Assembly: GCA_033807695.1 (NCBI GenBank)
Contig: CM066301.1
Span: 3,844,001 to 3,908,000, forward strand
Length of the DNA: 64,000 bases
Origin: Daedaleopsis sinensis
Lineage: Eukaryota; Basidiomycota; Agaricomycetes; Polyporales; Polyporaceae
Reading direction: 5' to 3'
Below the pieces are notes generated by a model. It was given only the letters and a program-made list of their open reading frames with translations, did not search any database and had not been told where the DNA came from. Shown here piece after piece: positions 1 through 12,081 of the stretch (positions within the stretch are counted from its first letter, which is position 1; every line of letters starts with the position of its first letter). The position numbers and the translations under genes were made by a program.

Positions 1-1097
1 ATTAAGGAGTATCTTCTCATACGCTGGTGCAACATAGATTCCGAAGCGAGAGTTGAATGTCGTAGACCAGACCGGATTCTCTATCAGGGTTACCTTGTGG
101 GGGAAGCAGGCCGAGCAATATCAGGCCACAGACCAGCCTGTCATAGCGTTCAAGGGTGCTAAAGTTGGCACTTTCAACGGTAAGTGTGTTCTGAGGATTA
201 AGATCGTCTCATGGAAATGACGATTTATAACAGGTCGTTCCCTGTCAATGTCGAGCTCAAGCACCATGCACATCAACCCGGACATTTCAGAGGCACACCT
301 TCTTCGCGGGTGGTATGACTCCAGAGGCGCGGAAGAGTCGTTCAAGGCCTACACCAGCACGATGCCGTCTGGAGGTGGCGTCACCTTTGACCGGGCAGAG
401 ATCCGTAACCTTAATGAGGTGAAGTCGTTCGACTTCGGCATGTCTGATAAAGTGGAGACCTTCTCGTCACGCGCGACGATCATGCATATCAAATCCGACA
501 ACATCGCATACCCCGCCTGTCCAACCGCGAACTGTGGTAAGAAGGTGGTCGAAATGGCCAACAGTTGGAGGTGCGAGAAGTGTGACAAGTCGTACGAGAA
601 ACCTGAGCAGAGGTGGGTGTTATCACAACGTCTGGGATTCGTACTGTTGACCATAGTATGGCGTATGGCAGGTACAATGTCGGGATGGCCGTCTCCGACT
701 ATTCCGGCCAGGCATGGTTCCAGGGTTTCAACGATGTCGGCCAGGTCATCTTCGGAATGTCTGCTAACGAACTTATCGACATCAAGGTGCGCTTCTACTG
801 GTATTGATCGGCAACGTACCTCCACTCACAGACACCCACAGGATCGAGATGATGTGCAGTTCAATCAGGTCTTAGACCGGGCGATTGGTACGACGTACAA
901 CTTCGCCTGCAGGGCGAGCCAGCAGAGCTTCAACGTACGTGCACTTCTCTCGCGCTGGCAATGTATCTGACAGCTGCGTTCCCCTTCAGGACCAGACGCG
1001 GGTGCGCTACGCGATTTCGCGCATTCATCCCCTCAACTATCGTGAGGAAGCGAAGTATATCGTCAACCTCCTCACGCACAGCGATTGGGCACGGTAA
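1..1097 (+). CDS. RPA1: Replication protein A large subunit, C-terminal part (5' end outside window)
   Basis: This is the largest subunit of the heterotrimeric single-stranded DNA-binding protein RPA, used in nuclear replication, repair and recombination. Five exons close in phase: 38-179, 234-612, 672-786, 842-934 and 990-1097; bases 1-37 are the end of an intron. The reading shows the end of DNA-binding domain B (VVDQTGFSIRVTLWGKQAEQ) and then the C-terminal OB fold with its zinc ribbon. The ribbon has cysteines spaced C-x4-C...C-x2-C around CPTANC and CEKC, after the typical TIMHIKSDNIAYPACP stretch. The protein ends LNYREEAKYIVNLLTHSDWAR, about the family's usual end. The start codon and N-terminal domain lie upstream of the window. 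Identification is by recognition of these motifs and is firm. Confidence 0.95.
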
Positions 1098-1659
1098 GAT
1101 CGAGATAGATTGCGTTCGCTCGTGGTTATGGAACTTTATCGTTAGCATCTTCTCGTCTCGGTCTGTATCGGCTTCCTCTTTGTAACTATATCTCATCAGC
1201 GCTCTGTATCTCTGAAACACCCTTCCACATTGCCGAAGGTGATTGAGAGTCAATCGCATCTCAGGTCTCACGGTGAATAAGAAGACCTGGAGAGGACCAG
1301 TTGGTATGCAGAGAGGGGGAATGCGGTACCTTTGCGGTACAGTTTGGGGCCCATATCCCGGGCATCAGACAGATAGAGCCTTCATCGGAGCAGGATGTGT
1401 GGACAAGTACAAATTCGCTACGCGACAGCCTTGCGTTCCGTGTGTATTTCGATACGTTCAAATCTGATTATCATTATCATGCCCTCCGTTCCTCTCGGCC
1501 AATTCGTAGTGTTGGCCTCTAGATAGCATAAACTAAACATAATGTCATACAGAGCGTTAGGGGGTACGTAGCGGCGAGCGTTCAGTGCCCAGGTCAGTAG
1601 TAATACGGGGGCGAGAGCGTAGAGCGTAGAGTATACATGTAGCCAGAACGTGAACAACA
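1098..1659. other. Intergenic, convergent 3' ends
   Basis: This lies between the RPA1 stop and the stop of the minus-strand membrane-protein gene. On the minus strand a different frame stays open over roughly 1418-1660 and would encode a hydrophobic stretch (LHVYSTLYALAPVLLLTWAL). It could be an alternative 3' exon of the neighbouring gene. The spliced frame of that gene already closes exactly at 1660, so I treat it as untranslated. No RNA gene or repeat seen. Confidence 0.4.
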
Positions 1660-4600
1660 TCATGGCGGGTCCAACGGGTAGTGGATCGCTTTTCTGAAGA
1701 GCTGGTAGACCGTGTCGAAGGAGGACAGGACCGTCTGCAGGGTCGCGTTCGCAGTGCCGGACAGGTGGATCTTGGGAATCGTTGGGATCTCTATGAGCAG
1801 CGACCAGAACTCGGGACTGAGCAGACGAGATCCGAGGGCGTTCTCGGAGCTGGGCGCGCCCAGCGGTGTGGGCGTGATCGTTGGAATCTGCGTCGTCCCC
1901 GTCGGGGCGCGGGCATCTAACGGGGGCGATGGGGCTGGAGGCACTGCCTCGTCCGCTGAGACGGGGACAGGATGGCCCTTTGGGGACGAGGAGGGGCTGG
2001 CACTGGGCATGTACCACCGTGTGTGGCTCGCACTCGCGCTCGCGCTCTCCACGACGGTCGCCGTCGATGTGACGGTGACCGTCTCGACGGCTGTGTGGTG
2101 GCCGTGCGCGATTGGGTTGGCAGATCGGAGCGCTTCAGCCAACTGCGCCTGCGTCTGGCGAAGATTGATGAAGAGGAGGAGGGAGGCGATGGTTAATAGC
2201 GCGGCGATCATGGCTTGTGGCCAATTCCACGATGCGCGCGGCTGCTGTTGCACGGGCTTGCGGGCGGGCGACGCGTATGTCAAGACCAGCCGTGGGTAGA
2301 AGTACTCCTCCATTGAATAGTGGATCAGCTTGCGGCCTTGGGCGGATACTTGCTCGTGGGCCAGATTGGTTTCGCATGACACAGCATCATAGCCTATGCA
2401 CAGATGAGCTCTATTGCCTCATCCAGCGCACACGGGCGATTGTGAACACGTACCAGTCTGCGCAGGCACATTCACCACGAGCTCGCCAACAGGAAGCGAA
2501 AAGCTTGGCAATAGGGCGGCTAGTACCGTCGGCTGGGGTGCAGTCACCACATCCTTAACCTTCTCCTCCGGTGCACTTGCACTACCAGTTACAAGGTACA
2601 GGATGTCGACCTTGCCACCCCCAGCGTTCCCTACGTGTACCTTGACCCATGTGATCCAGTCTTTGCCGCTGGCCTCCCCGAAAGGCGTAGAGTCACCGTT
2701 CTGTTCAGGCTTCAGCACCGCCCGAGTGACAACCTTGACCGGTACGCCCTCGATGCTCGCGCTTGTGACGTTGACTTTCGGTGTGTCGCTGGTGGCGGCA
2801 GCGCTTGAGGCGTGTGGAATGGCAAGCCCGAACTCCAACCACTCCATGTCCTCGTCCGTAGGCGCAGGGAGGTTGACACGCACAGCGTATTTCGGAGGTG
2901 CCGAGGTGTCGGCACTTAGCAACGGCGTGACAGTGGTGTGGACATAGGGGATCATCAAAGGCCCGTCGCGTCGGACAGGAGTACGCATGGTGGACGCGAA
3001 TAATGACTGGCGTAGCATCGACGGAGAGATATCTCGGTGAGAGACACCATTCGGGGTCCGGGGTCGGCTGCGTGAGACCCGCGACCGAGCCTGCGACATG
3101 TCCGAGCTGTCATCCCTGCCCCGAGACGGTGTCGGAGACCGCTTGATTGGCCGAAGGGTGATTCGTGCACCGTCGGTTCCGCACTTGATGTAACCACCCC
3201 GCTGGAGCACGGTTTTGCGCGTCTGGGCATCTCGAACATCGCCAGTAGAGTTATACACGTCTAGCGTTGAATCGCTCGCATCGTTGCGTATCGTGCACGA
3301 TATGTGTTCTCGATCGCAAGCCAGGACGCGGAAACGCGGCAGAGCCAGCACCTCGGCCTCGGCCTCGTTGTCGGAAGGGTTCTGCGACGTAGATGGGGAA
3401 GGGGAGTATCGCCGAGAGCTCAGAGGAAGCACAGGATTGCGGGGTTTCACTAACACCGTCCCGCTGATACTGAACTTGAAGTCGTGTTTTGACGGTGGTA
3501 GAAGGTCGTTCATGTTCAAGTGAATAGTGATAGGGACCTTGGGTGGACGGGAGGCACTGTCGTCACCATCATAGTCATCTTCTGTGTCCATGTCGGTATA
3601 TCGGCCATTTGTAGACGAAGGCCTACTACGCCGATCACGTTCCGGACTGGAGAGCAGAGGTAATGAGGCCAGTGACGAGATAGGCGTCGAAGTTGGGGAG
3701 CTTTCGAAAGAGTAATCCGCAACATGCTGGGCCGGAAGAGAAGCCCTCAGCAAGGAGGACGTTGACGATGAGGAGTCGTGACGGACAGGAGGTGGACCAT
3801 TCACCACTCCCCTGGAATCGGGAGAAGACGGGAGGACGTAGATGGAGGGATTGTCGACAGACGATTGCCGGGAGATTGGTGGGGTGAGAGGGGGCCCGAC
3901 TGCGTAACCAGTGAACCCGGTACCACCGTTGATGGACCACTTCGACTCCATCCCCGGCAGCCAGGAGACGTCACAATCACCGGCGTCAAGCCCTACGTCC
4001 AAGCCAAGGAGGGTTGCAACTCCAGGGAACCATACACCTTTGCATGTAGCCTCGTATTGCACACGGACTGCTATGCCTTCAGAGGTGTCGCGATGTTTCC
4101 CTTTGCCGGCGCCAAGTATGACGCAGCCCATGTCTGCCTTTACCTCTTTGATGCCCACTCTACGACGACCATCACTTGTTTGAGGCATTTGGTTAGCCTT
4201 CATTGGTCTAGCCCACCGGATACGAATGCGTTCAGTGCTCGGAAAGGAGCCCTGAATGCCGCACCCGTCAGGGAAGCCTGCGGACGTGGAGGCATCGCTA
4301 GATTCGTCGTCTGCGAAGTTGCTGTAAGAGTGGGTGCGCGCCAGACGATTGGACGTGCTGCGGGTGACATGGGGATCCGAAGTGAGGTCCCAAGAGCCTG
4401 CATCTTCGTCCGCGGAGGATAACGAGGCGAGGGACGAGGAAGTCTTTGACGTATTTGGAGGGAATATCTTGAGCCTTATGTGGTTTGATAGACAGCGTGG
4501 TACTGGGATGGACAACTTCATGAAGATTCAATGTACGATCCTGTCTAACAGAAACTATGACGCTCACTAGGTAAGGCGCGTGCGGTGGTTGCGATATAAA

Positions 4601-5296
4601 CGGCGCCCATAGATCGACAGCAGCCATAAAGTGCGCTACTGACGACGGCCGCTTGCTTCGTGGATCCATCTCTCTCCGCGGGAATTCCTTTGGTAGAATG
4701 TAGGAGATATGGTAGGAGCTCACAAGGATCTGTCCAGTGTACTTTTCATCGAGGGGTGGCAACGACTCTAAGGACGAAGTGCTACCGGCGATAGAAACGT
4801 AGGGTTGTGGGGAACGCGTAGGGAGGTTGAGAGCGCGCGCAGCCTTGTGGAGGAGAGGAGAGGTCGTAGATGAGAAGTTATAGGGCACAGAGTTGACGTC
4901 CAGCGGGTGGACTTGGGAATCCAGGACCTTGAGGTTCTCCTCTGCAGACGGAGTCACGCGACGCGTAGCCACAACGACGCAAAGACTTACCTGGAAAGAG
5001 CGGGATCGTCGCGCCTGGCGTGACATTGTCTAGTGGGACTGATATCTGTGGTCGCACATTTGATGAACAAGTGCGGGGTAACAGACGAAGCAGCGCGGAC
5101 GTACCTTCAGGTATACTTTTAACGGCGCGCCATTCTCACCACGCTCAGCGCGACCCTCAATAGCAACGCGCGTGACTATGTTCAGCTTTTGCAGTCCAAT
5201 CGTTGTTGCATGCGAGACGGAATACGTAGGAGTCGACAGTGGAGGGCTCAGGCTGCCTGAGATGGATGGACGACTGTAGCGCGTAGAGCTCGGCAT
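1660..5296 (-). CDS. Large conserved-looking membrane protein of unknown function
   Basis: I do not recognise a named family. Five exons close in phase: 5105-5296, 4991-5045, 4568-4941, 2454-4515 and 1660-2393, giving about 1138 residues from MPSSTRYSRP. The N-terminal third looks like a beta-rich, arrestin- or C2-like domain (GAPLKVYLK, DNVTPGATIPLFP, then LLSIPVPRCLSNHIRLKIFPP). The middle is long, Ser/Pro-rich and probably disordered, with a second folded-looking stretch near WVKVHVGNAGGGKVDILYLV. Close to the C-terminus comes one clear membrane span (MIAALLTIASLLLFINL), then a Ser/Thr/Pro-rich linker. The single late span suggests a tail-region membrane anchor. The gene is 378 bp downstream of the M16 protease on the same strand; no operon-like link is implied. 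Confidence 0.75.
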
Positions 5297-5673
5297 TCCA
5301 GGTATAATACACGCGTTTTGACGTGACTTATCGTGTCGACCTGGTAGAGAAACGCGGGGGTATTGTTACAGTGCGCGAGGGGAGCGGAGCGGAGGGAAGA
5401 GAGAAGAGACGGAGGTGGCATAGGATTCTGGACGTGCTCGTGGTAGAAGTCGAGTGTACGGGCGCTACGAGTCGCGTAGGTCCCTTCCCACATGTCTCCT
5501 TTTGGGTCGTCCGCACAGCGACTTCAATTGTCTTGCTCTCTGCTTTCTCCCAACATGTACCATGTCGACGCTTCCCGACGGCATACATTGTCGTCCTCTA
5601 CAATCACCATCCATCGAAACAATGACGAAGGTTCTATGGATACACAGTAGAGTTCAAAGCAATTGTACGGTGA
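5297..5673. other. Intergenic, upstream region of the 1660-5296 gene
   Basis: This separates the start of the unknown membrane protein from the stop of the M16 protease, both on the minus strand. Small open frames occur on both strands but none shows family features. No RNA gene or repeat recognised. It should hold the promoter of the membrane-protein gene. Confidence 0.4.
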
Positions 5674-8600
5674 TCAAAACTTCGACGTAGGAAGATCTCC
5701 CCACTCGACCATCGGACGCGGCCGCTCGTTTACAGGAAGCGAGGCGCGGAATGCCTTGGGATCCTGGATGAACACCATCCGTTCGTCCACGACGACGTCC
5801 TCCTTTGAGTCTGCTGCAGGATACTGCTTGAGCAGCGCAGGAACTTCAGTGGTGAGGCTCTGCGCGACCTGCGGAGGGACGGTCGCGGCTTGTGCCAGCA
5901 GCGCATCGCGCCAGTACTTGCCAAACTTGTCCAGCGCGGCATCGCCTTCTGCAGCAAGCGCGTCCCGCCATGCCTGCTCGTCCACAGCGTAACCCTTTTC
6001 TGCGACCTTCTGCGCGAATGCCTCCATGGCTGCAACACTGATATTTGCAGGGCGGGGTTTCTGGCTCTTGAGATGGACTGAGAGCTTAGCACGCTCCGAG
6101 GACGAAGGGTCCACACGCGAGCGGTACACGGCCAGAACTTCGTCCTTCGTGACGCTCTCAATAAGATCGGCCTCGATATCGCCTGGTGATGACACACACT
6201 TGTGAGAAAGGATAGGGTACAACGTAGTTTTGACACTCACGACGATGGAAGTTGAGGTATCCCCACTCGATATTGATCCAGTATCTGTTCATTTCCTCGT
6301 TGAGGTTCTTGGGGGCTTCGCGCCACTGCTTCTGAAGTGCGGTTTTGTGCTCCAGGAACTCTGCGTCATCCATCGCCTCGATCTTCACATACATCTCGCG
6401 CAGGAATGCATCGACACGCTGCTCGAGGTAGAGCGGATCGCGCTCGCTCTGCACGATGATCCCGATGCCAGACTGACCGCCACCAGTGAGGTGCCAATGT
6501 GAAGCGTTTACAATGTATCCAAGCTGTTCTCGTGTCCGCAGGACAGCGAAAGCAGGCTCGGATAAAATGTGGGTGATGAGAGCAGTGACGACTTGGCCTC
6601 GTGGATCCGTGATTTTGCTCAAGTTGAGGTAGTATGTCAGAGATGAATTTGATTCGTTCTTGTTCGGTACCGGCAACGACCACACGAAATTGGAGCCTAC
6701 ATCTTGTCAATGGCGAACTCTGCAGGTGAAACAATGGAATACTAACCAGAGGGGAGGACCAGAGACAAATCCCATAGCTCGTCAGCGGGTATGGGAGAAG
6801 CCTTGAGGATACTTTCTGACATCTCTGCCAGTTTGCAGGCTTCCTGTCACGTCCTCGTGAGACCACGATCAACCCCTGAGAGGTACCATAGTGACATACA
6901 TCTTTATACATATTGCCAATGACGGCCATCCGCATGTGGAGCTTAGACAGTATCGCAGAGATGTGTTGTTGAAGTTCATCCGCCTTGACAGCTACAGATT
7001 CAGGTCAGGGAAGCGGTTCAACTAACCAGCAAAGTGAACCTACACGATACTTCGGTCAACAATTCGTCCATCGTCCATTCCCGTTCCGAAAGTAGGTATC
7101 GGCTGTAGTAGTTGGACAGGCGATAAGGTGATCCGAGGAAGTAGTTCTCATACTCCCTCTTCGCCTGCATACACGACGTGTCAGCGACCAGATCGGATCG
7201 GTCGGCCGTGTCCGTACCTGATCCTTCATAACCTCCAACCTCTCCGGTTTGACCTTCAGGTTTTTGGCGCGCTCAAGAACCGTCTTGGCGAGGAGAGGTA
7301 GCTTGTCGTTATAGCCACTCAGTGTAACGAACAGTCCAAGCGATTGATGGTTGAAGTTGTAGGACAGACCCGCGAGATCCGCGTCATAAGCAAACTCGGT
7401 GAGCGAGTCCGTTACAAGATCAGCGAACAATCTAGGAGCGGTTAGCAGTCGTTGAAGTACCAACTATGAATAACGGGTCACCTTGTCATAACTGAGGCTC
7501 GGGCAGAAGTGCTAGGGATCGGGCTAATCTATGATCAGCTATGTTGAACGCAATAGCGACGGTAGCACCTTACCTGCGGAAGTCCATGATGACTTGCGCC
7601 TTGGGAATCCAGAACTGGTCGTCTTTCTTATACCACAGAGAGCTCAGCGGAGTCTCGCGGATGAGTTGCGGACGCTTGAGTGGCTGTCCGACGCAACATG
7701 CCATCAGACTGACCGAACCGAATACGCTTGCGGATCGACGCACCTTCTCGACTTCGCGCTTCTCGACATCAAGGTTCGACGGGATGAACTCGTTCGGACC
7801 CGGAAGGAACAATTCCTGCATATCGTTCGGCTCGTTCGCCTTCTCCAAGAATTCCTTGCCAAGCCGCTCGACGCGGTATGGCGTGCCATACCACGGCTCC
7901 TTCTCCCAAGCCTGGTCCTTGCCATTGATGCGCTCGAACTCCTCGCCCTTGGCCATGAGAACCGTCCGCGAACGCTCGATAGTAAAAATATCGAGCATCG
8001 CACGCATCTCCTTCTCGCCCCCGTTCTCCGGATCGCTCTCGTCCCACTCCTGGACAAGTTGCGGCGCGCTGAGAACGAGCTCGCGTGGGACCGGCCAGGA
8101 CATGTGTTCTGTCACCCATACAGCGTAGTCGTCTGGACGCCGCTTCTCGGCAAAGCGGAAACGCGTAGCGCTGATCAAGCTGCGTTCTCGCTGTACCCAT
8201 GCAGGGAACGATGAACTCTTGAGCAGGGCGATGTACTTGAAGATGGCATCGAGGAGAGTCTCGTAGTTATCTGACGTAACATAAGCTGACTGCGTGGGTT
8301 TGGAGGTGTTTGTTCGAATACTCACCAAACCCTTGCGGTGTCATGTACAGGGTCACCTTGAACATGGCGAACCCTCTGGCAAGGTTCTGGGGTCCAGCGG
8401 ACAGAGCGGTGATCCAACCCCTCTGCTTGAGGTAGGAGTGCAAGGACCCTGGGCCCTCGTGCCCCAGGAAGTGTGCGAGGAAGCCGGATGGTTTATACCG
8501 CCAATACGGGGGGATATGTGCGAGGGGGAAGCTGACCTCCAGTGCGTGGAATGACATGACCGTTTGCACGGAAACCACCGTCTAGGTAGCAGATCAGCTC

Positions 8601-10438
8601 GTGTAGAAGAGAAGGTCGATATACTACTCACACCCATCTCGTTCGGACCAAACGGGTGCTGTGAGATCAGATGCAGCGGCTCCTTACCACGATTGGGTAT
8701 AGGAGAGAACAAGGTCCCGACCATCTCAGAGAGCTCGTCGAGAGACTCTGCGGGCCATAATCAGGCACAGTGTACTATGTCAATCAAATGTCAATGCACG
8801 AAAGTACGCACCTTTTCCGACCACACATAAACGCATCCGGCCAGCGCAATACTCCTGACTCCACCATTCCACTAGACGACGACGCGTCTCCCGACCGACA
8901 ACGCCACCATCACCCTCGAGCTCACTGTTCACTGAACTGACTGAGGGGGTTGGTGATGGTGCTCTCGAGTCATGAGGAGTGGGAGCGAGACTGCCGTCTG
9001 CACTCTTCATGACGGCGTTGCCACTCAGCGAGCCCTTCGCCTTCAGCTCCCTCCCGACTTTCGATAAGCTCTCCTTGTTACCGGAACCAAACTTGCGCCA
9101 GGGGTGTCCGTCAACGCTGAGGTGCTTGTTGAGTTGAAAGATCCTCCACATGTCGCTCTGGTGGTTCTTCTTGTGCTCCGAGTCGACAGCGTTCAGCTCG
9201 CGCATAGTGCACGAAGGGGCGAAGAGTGGAGAGTGGAAAAAGCCGGAGAAACGCTGCAGTGCGCCGTGCAAGGCTGAGGTGTGTACGTTGAAGTAATAGT
9301 TGGTGTTGGATGTGCCGGTGTATGCGTTCGAGCTACCATTATTCTTAGAGAGGTACTAGAAACAATATGCTAAGAGAATAGCGGGATGACGGCTCGAACC
9401 AGGACCTACCTCAGAATACTCGTTTTCCTTCGGAAATTGCTCCGTACCCTATATACCTTCGTGAGGGAGGATTGTCATAAAGGATAGTAGGCTGTACGCA
9501 CAAGGAATAGAAGATGTTCACAGAAATGCGCAAGGCCCGGCATATCATCCTGTCGAAGACGATGTTAGCAATAAGCAGCCGGTCACGTTCGCTCGCTCGG
9601 GATAATAGATGTGCGTGTCAGACAAGTCGCGCATATAGTTGGAATCGCGCGGATGGTTTATATGTATGGGATGCGCCACGGCAGAGCAAAGGTCGGTGGT
9701 CGCTACACTCGGTGACACGGCTTCCAGTTGTCTGACGGTGTTCGTGATACCCTTCGAGGCACTCTAACCGCACACTAGATACTGGTGACAGCACGTCGCC
9801 ATAATCCGCCCAGAATTCCCTCAAACGCGCCACTCTGACCGCCCCTATTGTTAGTAGAGGTCAGAATGGTGGTTCTACGACGATCTTGGCTGGGATTCAG
9901 GATATGTGCCGTCCACAAAGTCGCCTTCGAGCGAAAGGTACTAGAGGAGCTTTTGTAGTCCTTATTGGTTTCTTGCACGTCGCGAGATGGTTGTTCGACG
10001 TCGATTTGAACACAATATGAAACTCACAGGGTCGTACAAGTGGCCCACTGCTACATCCAGACTTGCGGCTGCTTTGTCTGCCTTTGCGTGATGTACAAGC
10101 ATGGCCTGCAACCCATTGTCGAGCCTGATCAGCCTGTAGTCGCGGTCATCCTGTGGGGACTTCTCGATTGGCTTCGTGTAGACGTCGTAAGCCGTTCGAG
10201 CGGTCGTCACTCGTGTCCAAGAGCCAGCAGTTTCTGAAGCAGAAGGAGTGGGTGCGACCATAGCAAAGCCTGACGAAGGGAAGGACAAACAGTAAGTGGT
10301 GGATGGAGCAAGACGAGAGAAAGCAGGGCGACGTCGAGCCGCTGCAAGGAATCGCAGCATTCGCGTCGATAACGAAACAATTGACAGAAACGACCGTGGT
10401 GGTCTCCCGTAGGAGTTTACGGCAAATAGCGAGTCCAT
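5674..10438 (-). CDS. Insulin-degrading enzyme family zinc metalloprotease (M16A, Ste23-like)
   Basis: This is a peptidase that degrades short peptides inside a closed two-bowl chamber; fungal members include Ste23 and Axl1, which trim mating pheromone. The inverted zinc motif HFCEH is encoded at 9514-9528. The downstream glutamate ligand is in ELNAVDSEHKKN, near 9164-9199. The N-terminal domain begins with RLIRLDNGLQAMLVHHAKAD, and the C-terminal half shows LREQLGYIV-like TREQLGYIVNASHW. The gene has many short introns; the last exon ends MVEWGDLPTSKF at 5674. Three ATGs are possible starts (10438, 10360 and one later); the first gives an Arg-rich, mitochondrial-targeting-like N-terminus (MLRFLAAARRRPAFS), so dual localisation is possible. 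A Ser/Pro-rich insert near 8930-9010 looks lineage-specific. The promoter is shared with OGG1. Confidence 0.92.
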
Positions 10439-10557
10439 AGGAGCGCTACCGACAACGAAGTTGTATACCGCGCCCTCTTGCTTTCCATCGTCTTGAACTG
10501 AACTTGAACATCCATATCTCTTGCTTAAGCTTTCCATCGTCATCACACATCCGGAAC
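10439..10557. promoter_or_regulatory. Short divergent promoter between the M16 protease and OGG1
   Basis: Only about 119 bp separate the two most upstream start codons, so both genes must start from one compact bidirectional region or have overlapping 5' leaders. If the protease starts at 10360 instead, the gap is about 197 bp. No TATA box stands out. Confidence 0.5.
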
Positions 10558-12081
10558 ATGTCATCCGCGATACCAGCTGGTTTCCGTACGCTTCCCCTTC
10601 CATTCGCTCAGCTCTCCCTCGCAGCGGTTCTCAAATGCGGACAATCCTTTCGTTGGAATATCTTTCCACTGCTCCCACCCGGACATTCAGCTAGCCCCAA
10701 TTCACCGACACACGAGTATAGACTATGCTTGCGCGATCGTGTGGTCTGTCTTCGCCAGTCCTCGGATACACTCTTTTATCGCTCTGTCTTCCCGCCGTCA
10801 GTTCCCGATGACCCAGAGACGAAAGATGCCGAGACACTTGCTTGGATTCGTGACTACTTTCAGCTTGACATAGACCTAGTCGACCTATACCAGCAATGGA
10901 GTGCAGCAGATCCCGTCTTCGACAGGCTGCGTGACCGGTTCGAGGGCATCAGGATGCTCAGGCAGGATCCGTTTGAGAACCTCATCTCGTGCGTTCTGTG
11001 TCTCCTTTCTTTTGCATCCTTCTCACTCAACGACCAACTCAGTTTCATTTGCTCATCAAACAACAACATCTCCCGCATAACGAAGATGGTGAAGTCTCTG
11101 TGCGTTACCTACTCTCTTCCGCTTATAAGCTTGCGTCCACCTGCTGGCGACACGGTTGAAGAAGCCTACCATCCGTTTCCCCTTCCCTCAGCCCTAGCAT
11201 CCCCTGAAGTCAGTGCTCGTCTGCGTGCTCTTGGCTTCGGGTACAGAGCCGACTTTATACAAAAGACCGCAGCTATGCTTGTCGACGTCCATGGAACAGC
11301 TCAGAATTCACGATCCAAAATGGAACACTCCGAGGAATGGCTCCATACCCTCCGCGAGATGGATACGGCGGACGCGCGGGTAGAGCTTCTCAAATTCATG
11401 GGCGTGGGCCGGAAAGTTGCGGACTGCATTTTATTGATGAGTCTCGACAAGGTGAGCAGGCCGTCCCATATGTTGTTCAGGTCAGCCTCACCCAACGTCT
11501 GCCCGAACGTTACAGAGGGAGGTTATACCCGTGGACACACACGTACACCAGATCGCTATCAAGCATTACGGGCTACGCGGGGCGTCCAAAACAGGCACAA
11601 TGTCTCCCAAGTTGTACGAGGAAGTGAGCACGAAGCTTGCCGCTGTTTGGGGAGATTATGCTGGCTGGGCGCACTCGGTAAGATGAATTTCATTGCTAGG
11701 TGCCCTCGACTGACACTTTTCAAGGTATTGTTCACTGCCGACCTCAAGTCTTTCGCATCCTATGGTTTACACTCGCCAGCTACCCCGTCTACTCCAGGGC
11801 TGACACCTGACAGGCATCCTGCGTCGTCTGAAGATAGCCTAGATGTGATTCCTCCGACTCCGACTCCGACGCTGAACTTGACCCCAGGCAAGCGGCGACG
11901 AGAACAGGCAAAGCGAGTGGGCCCGACTCGGAAGTTTGAGGTCGCGTTGTCAGAAGACGATCAGATATTGCCGCAACCAGCAAGCATCGTCGACACGACT
12001 GCACCCACACTGCGTATGCCGTTGTACGATGATGATTCAACTCTCGCTGAGCGGGTCAAGAGACGAAGACGGGGTGTTTGA
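10558..12081 (+). CDS. OGG1: 8-oxoguanine DNA glycosylase/AP lyase
   Basis: This base-excision repair enzyme removes 8-oxoguanine opposite cytosine and nicks the abasic site. Four exons close in phase: 10558-10988, 11043-11451, 11516-11677 and 11725-12081, giving 452 residues. The N-terminal domain carries LKCGQSFRW. The helix-hairpin-helix is GVGRKVADC, whose lysine (codon 11413-11415) matches the catalytic Lys249 of human OGG1. The following PVDTHVHQ contains the essential aspartate, just after the second intron. The last about 110 residues are an Asp/Ser/Pro-rich tail ending in basic RVKRRRRGV, plausibly a nuclear localisation signal and longer than in most homologues. All catalytic residues are present, so the enzyme should be active. 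Confidence 0.96.
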   Translation: MSSAIPAGFRTLPLPFAQLSLAAVLKCGQSFRWNIFPLLPPGHSASPNSPTHEYRLCLRDRVVCLRQSSDTLFYRSVFPPSVPDDPETKDAETLAWIRDYFQLDIDLVDLYQQWSAADPVFDRLRDRFEGIRMLRQDPFENLISCVLCLLSFASFSLNDQLSFICSSNNNISRITKMVKSLCVTYSLPLISLRPPAGDTVEEAYHPFPLPSALASPEVSARLRALGFGYRADFIQKTAAMLVDVHGTAQNSRSKMEHSEEWLHTLREMDTADARVELLKFMGVGRKVADCILLMSLDKVSRPSHMLFRSASPNVCPNVTEGGYTRGHTRTPDRYQALRATRGVQNRHNVSQVVRGSEHEACRCLGRLCWLGALGKMNFIARCPRLTLFKVLFTADLKSFASYGLHSPATPSTPGLTPDRHPASSEDSLDVIPPTPTPTLNLTPGKRRREQAKRVGPTRKFEVALSEDDQILPQPASIVDTTAPTLRMPLYDDDSTLAERVKRRRRGV

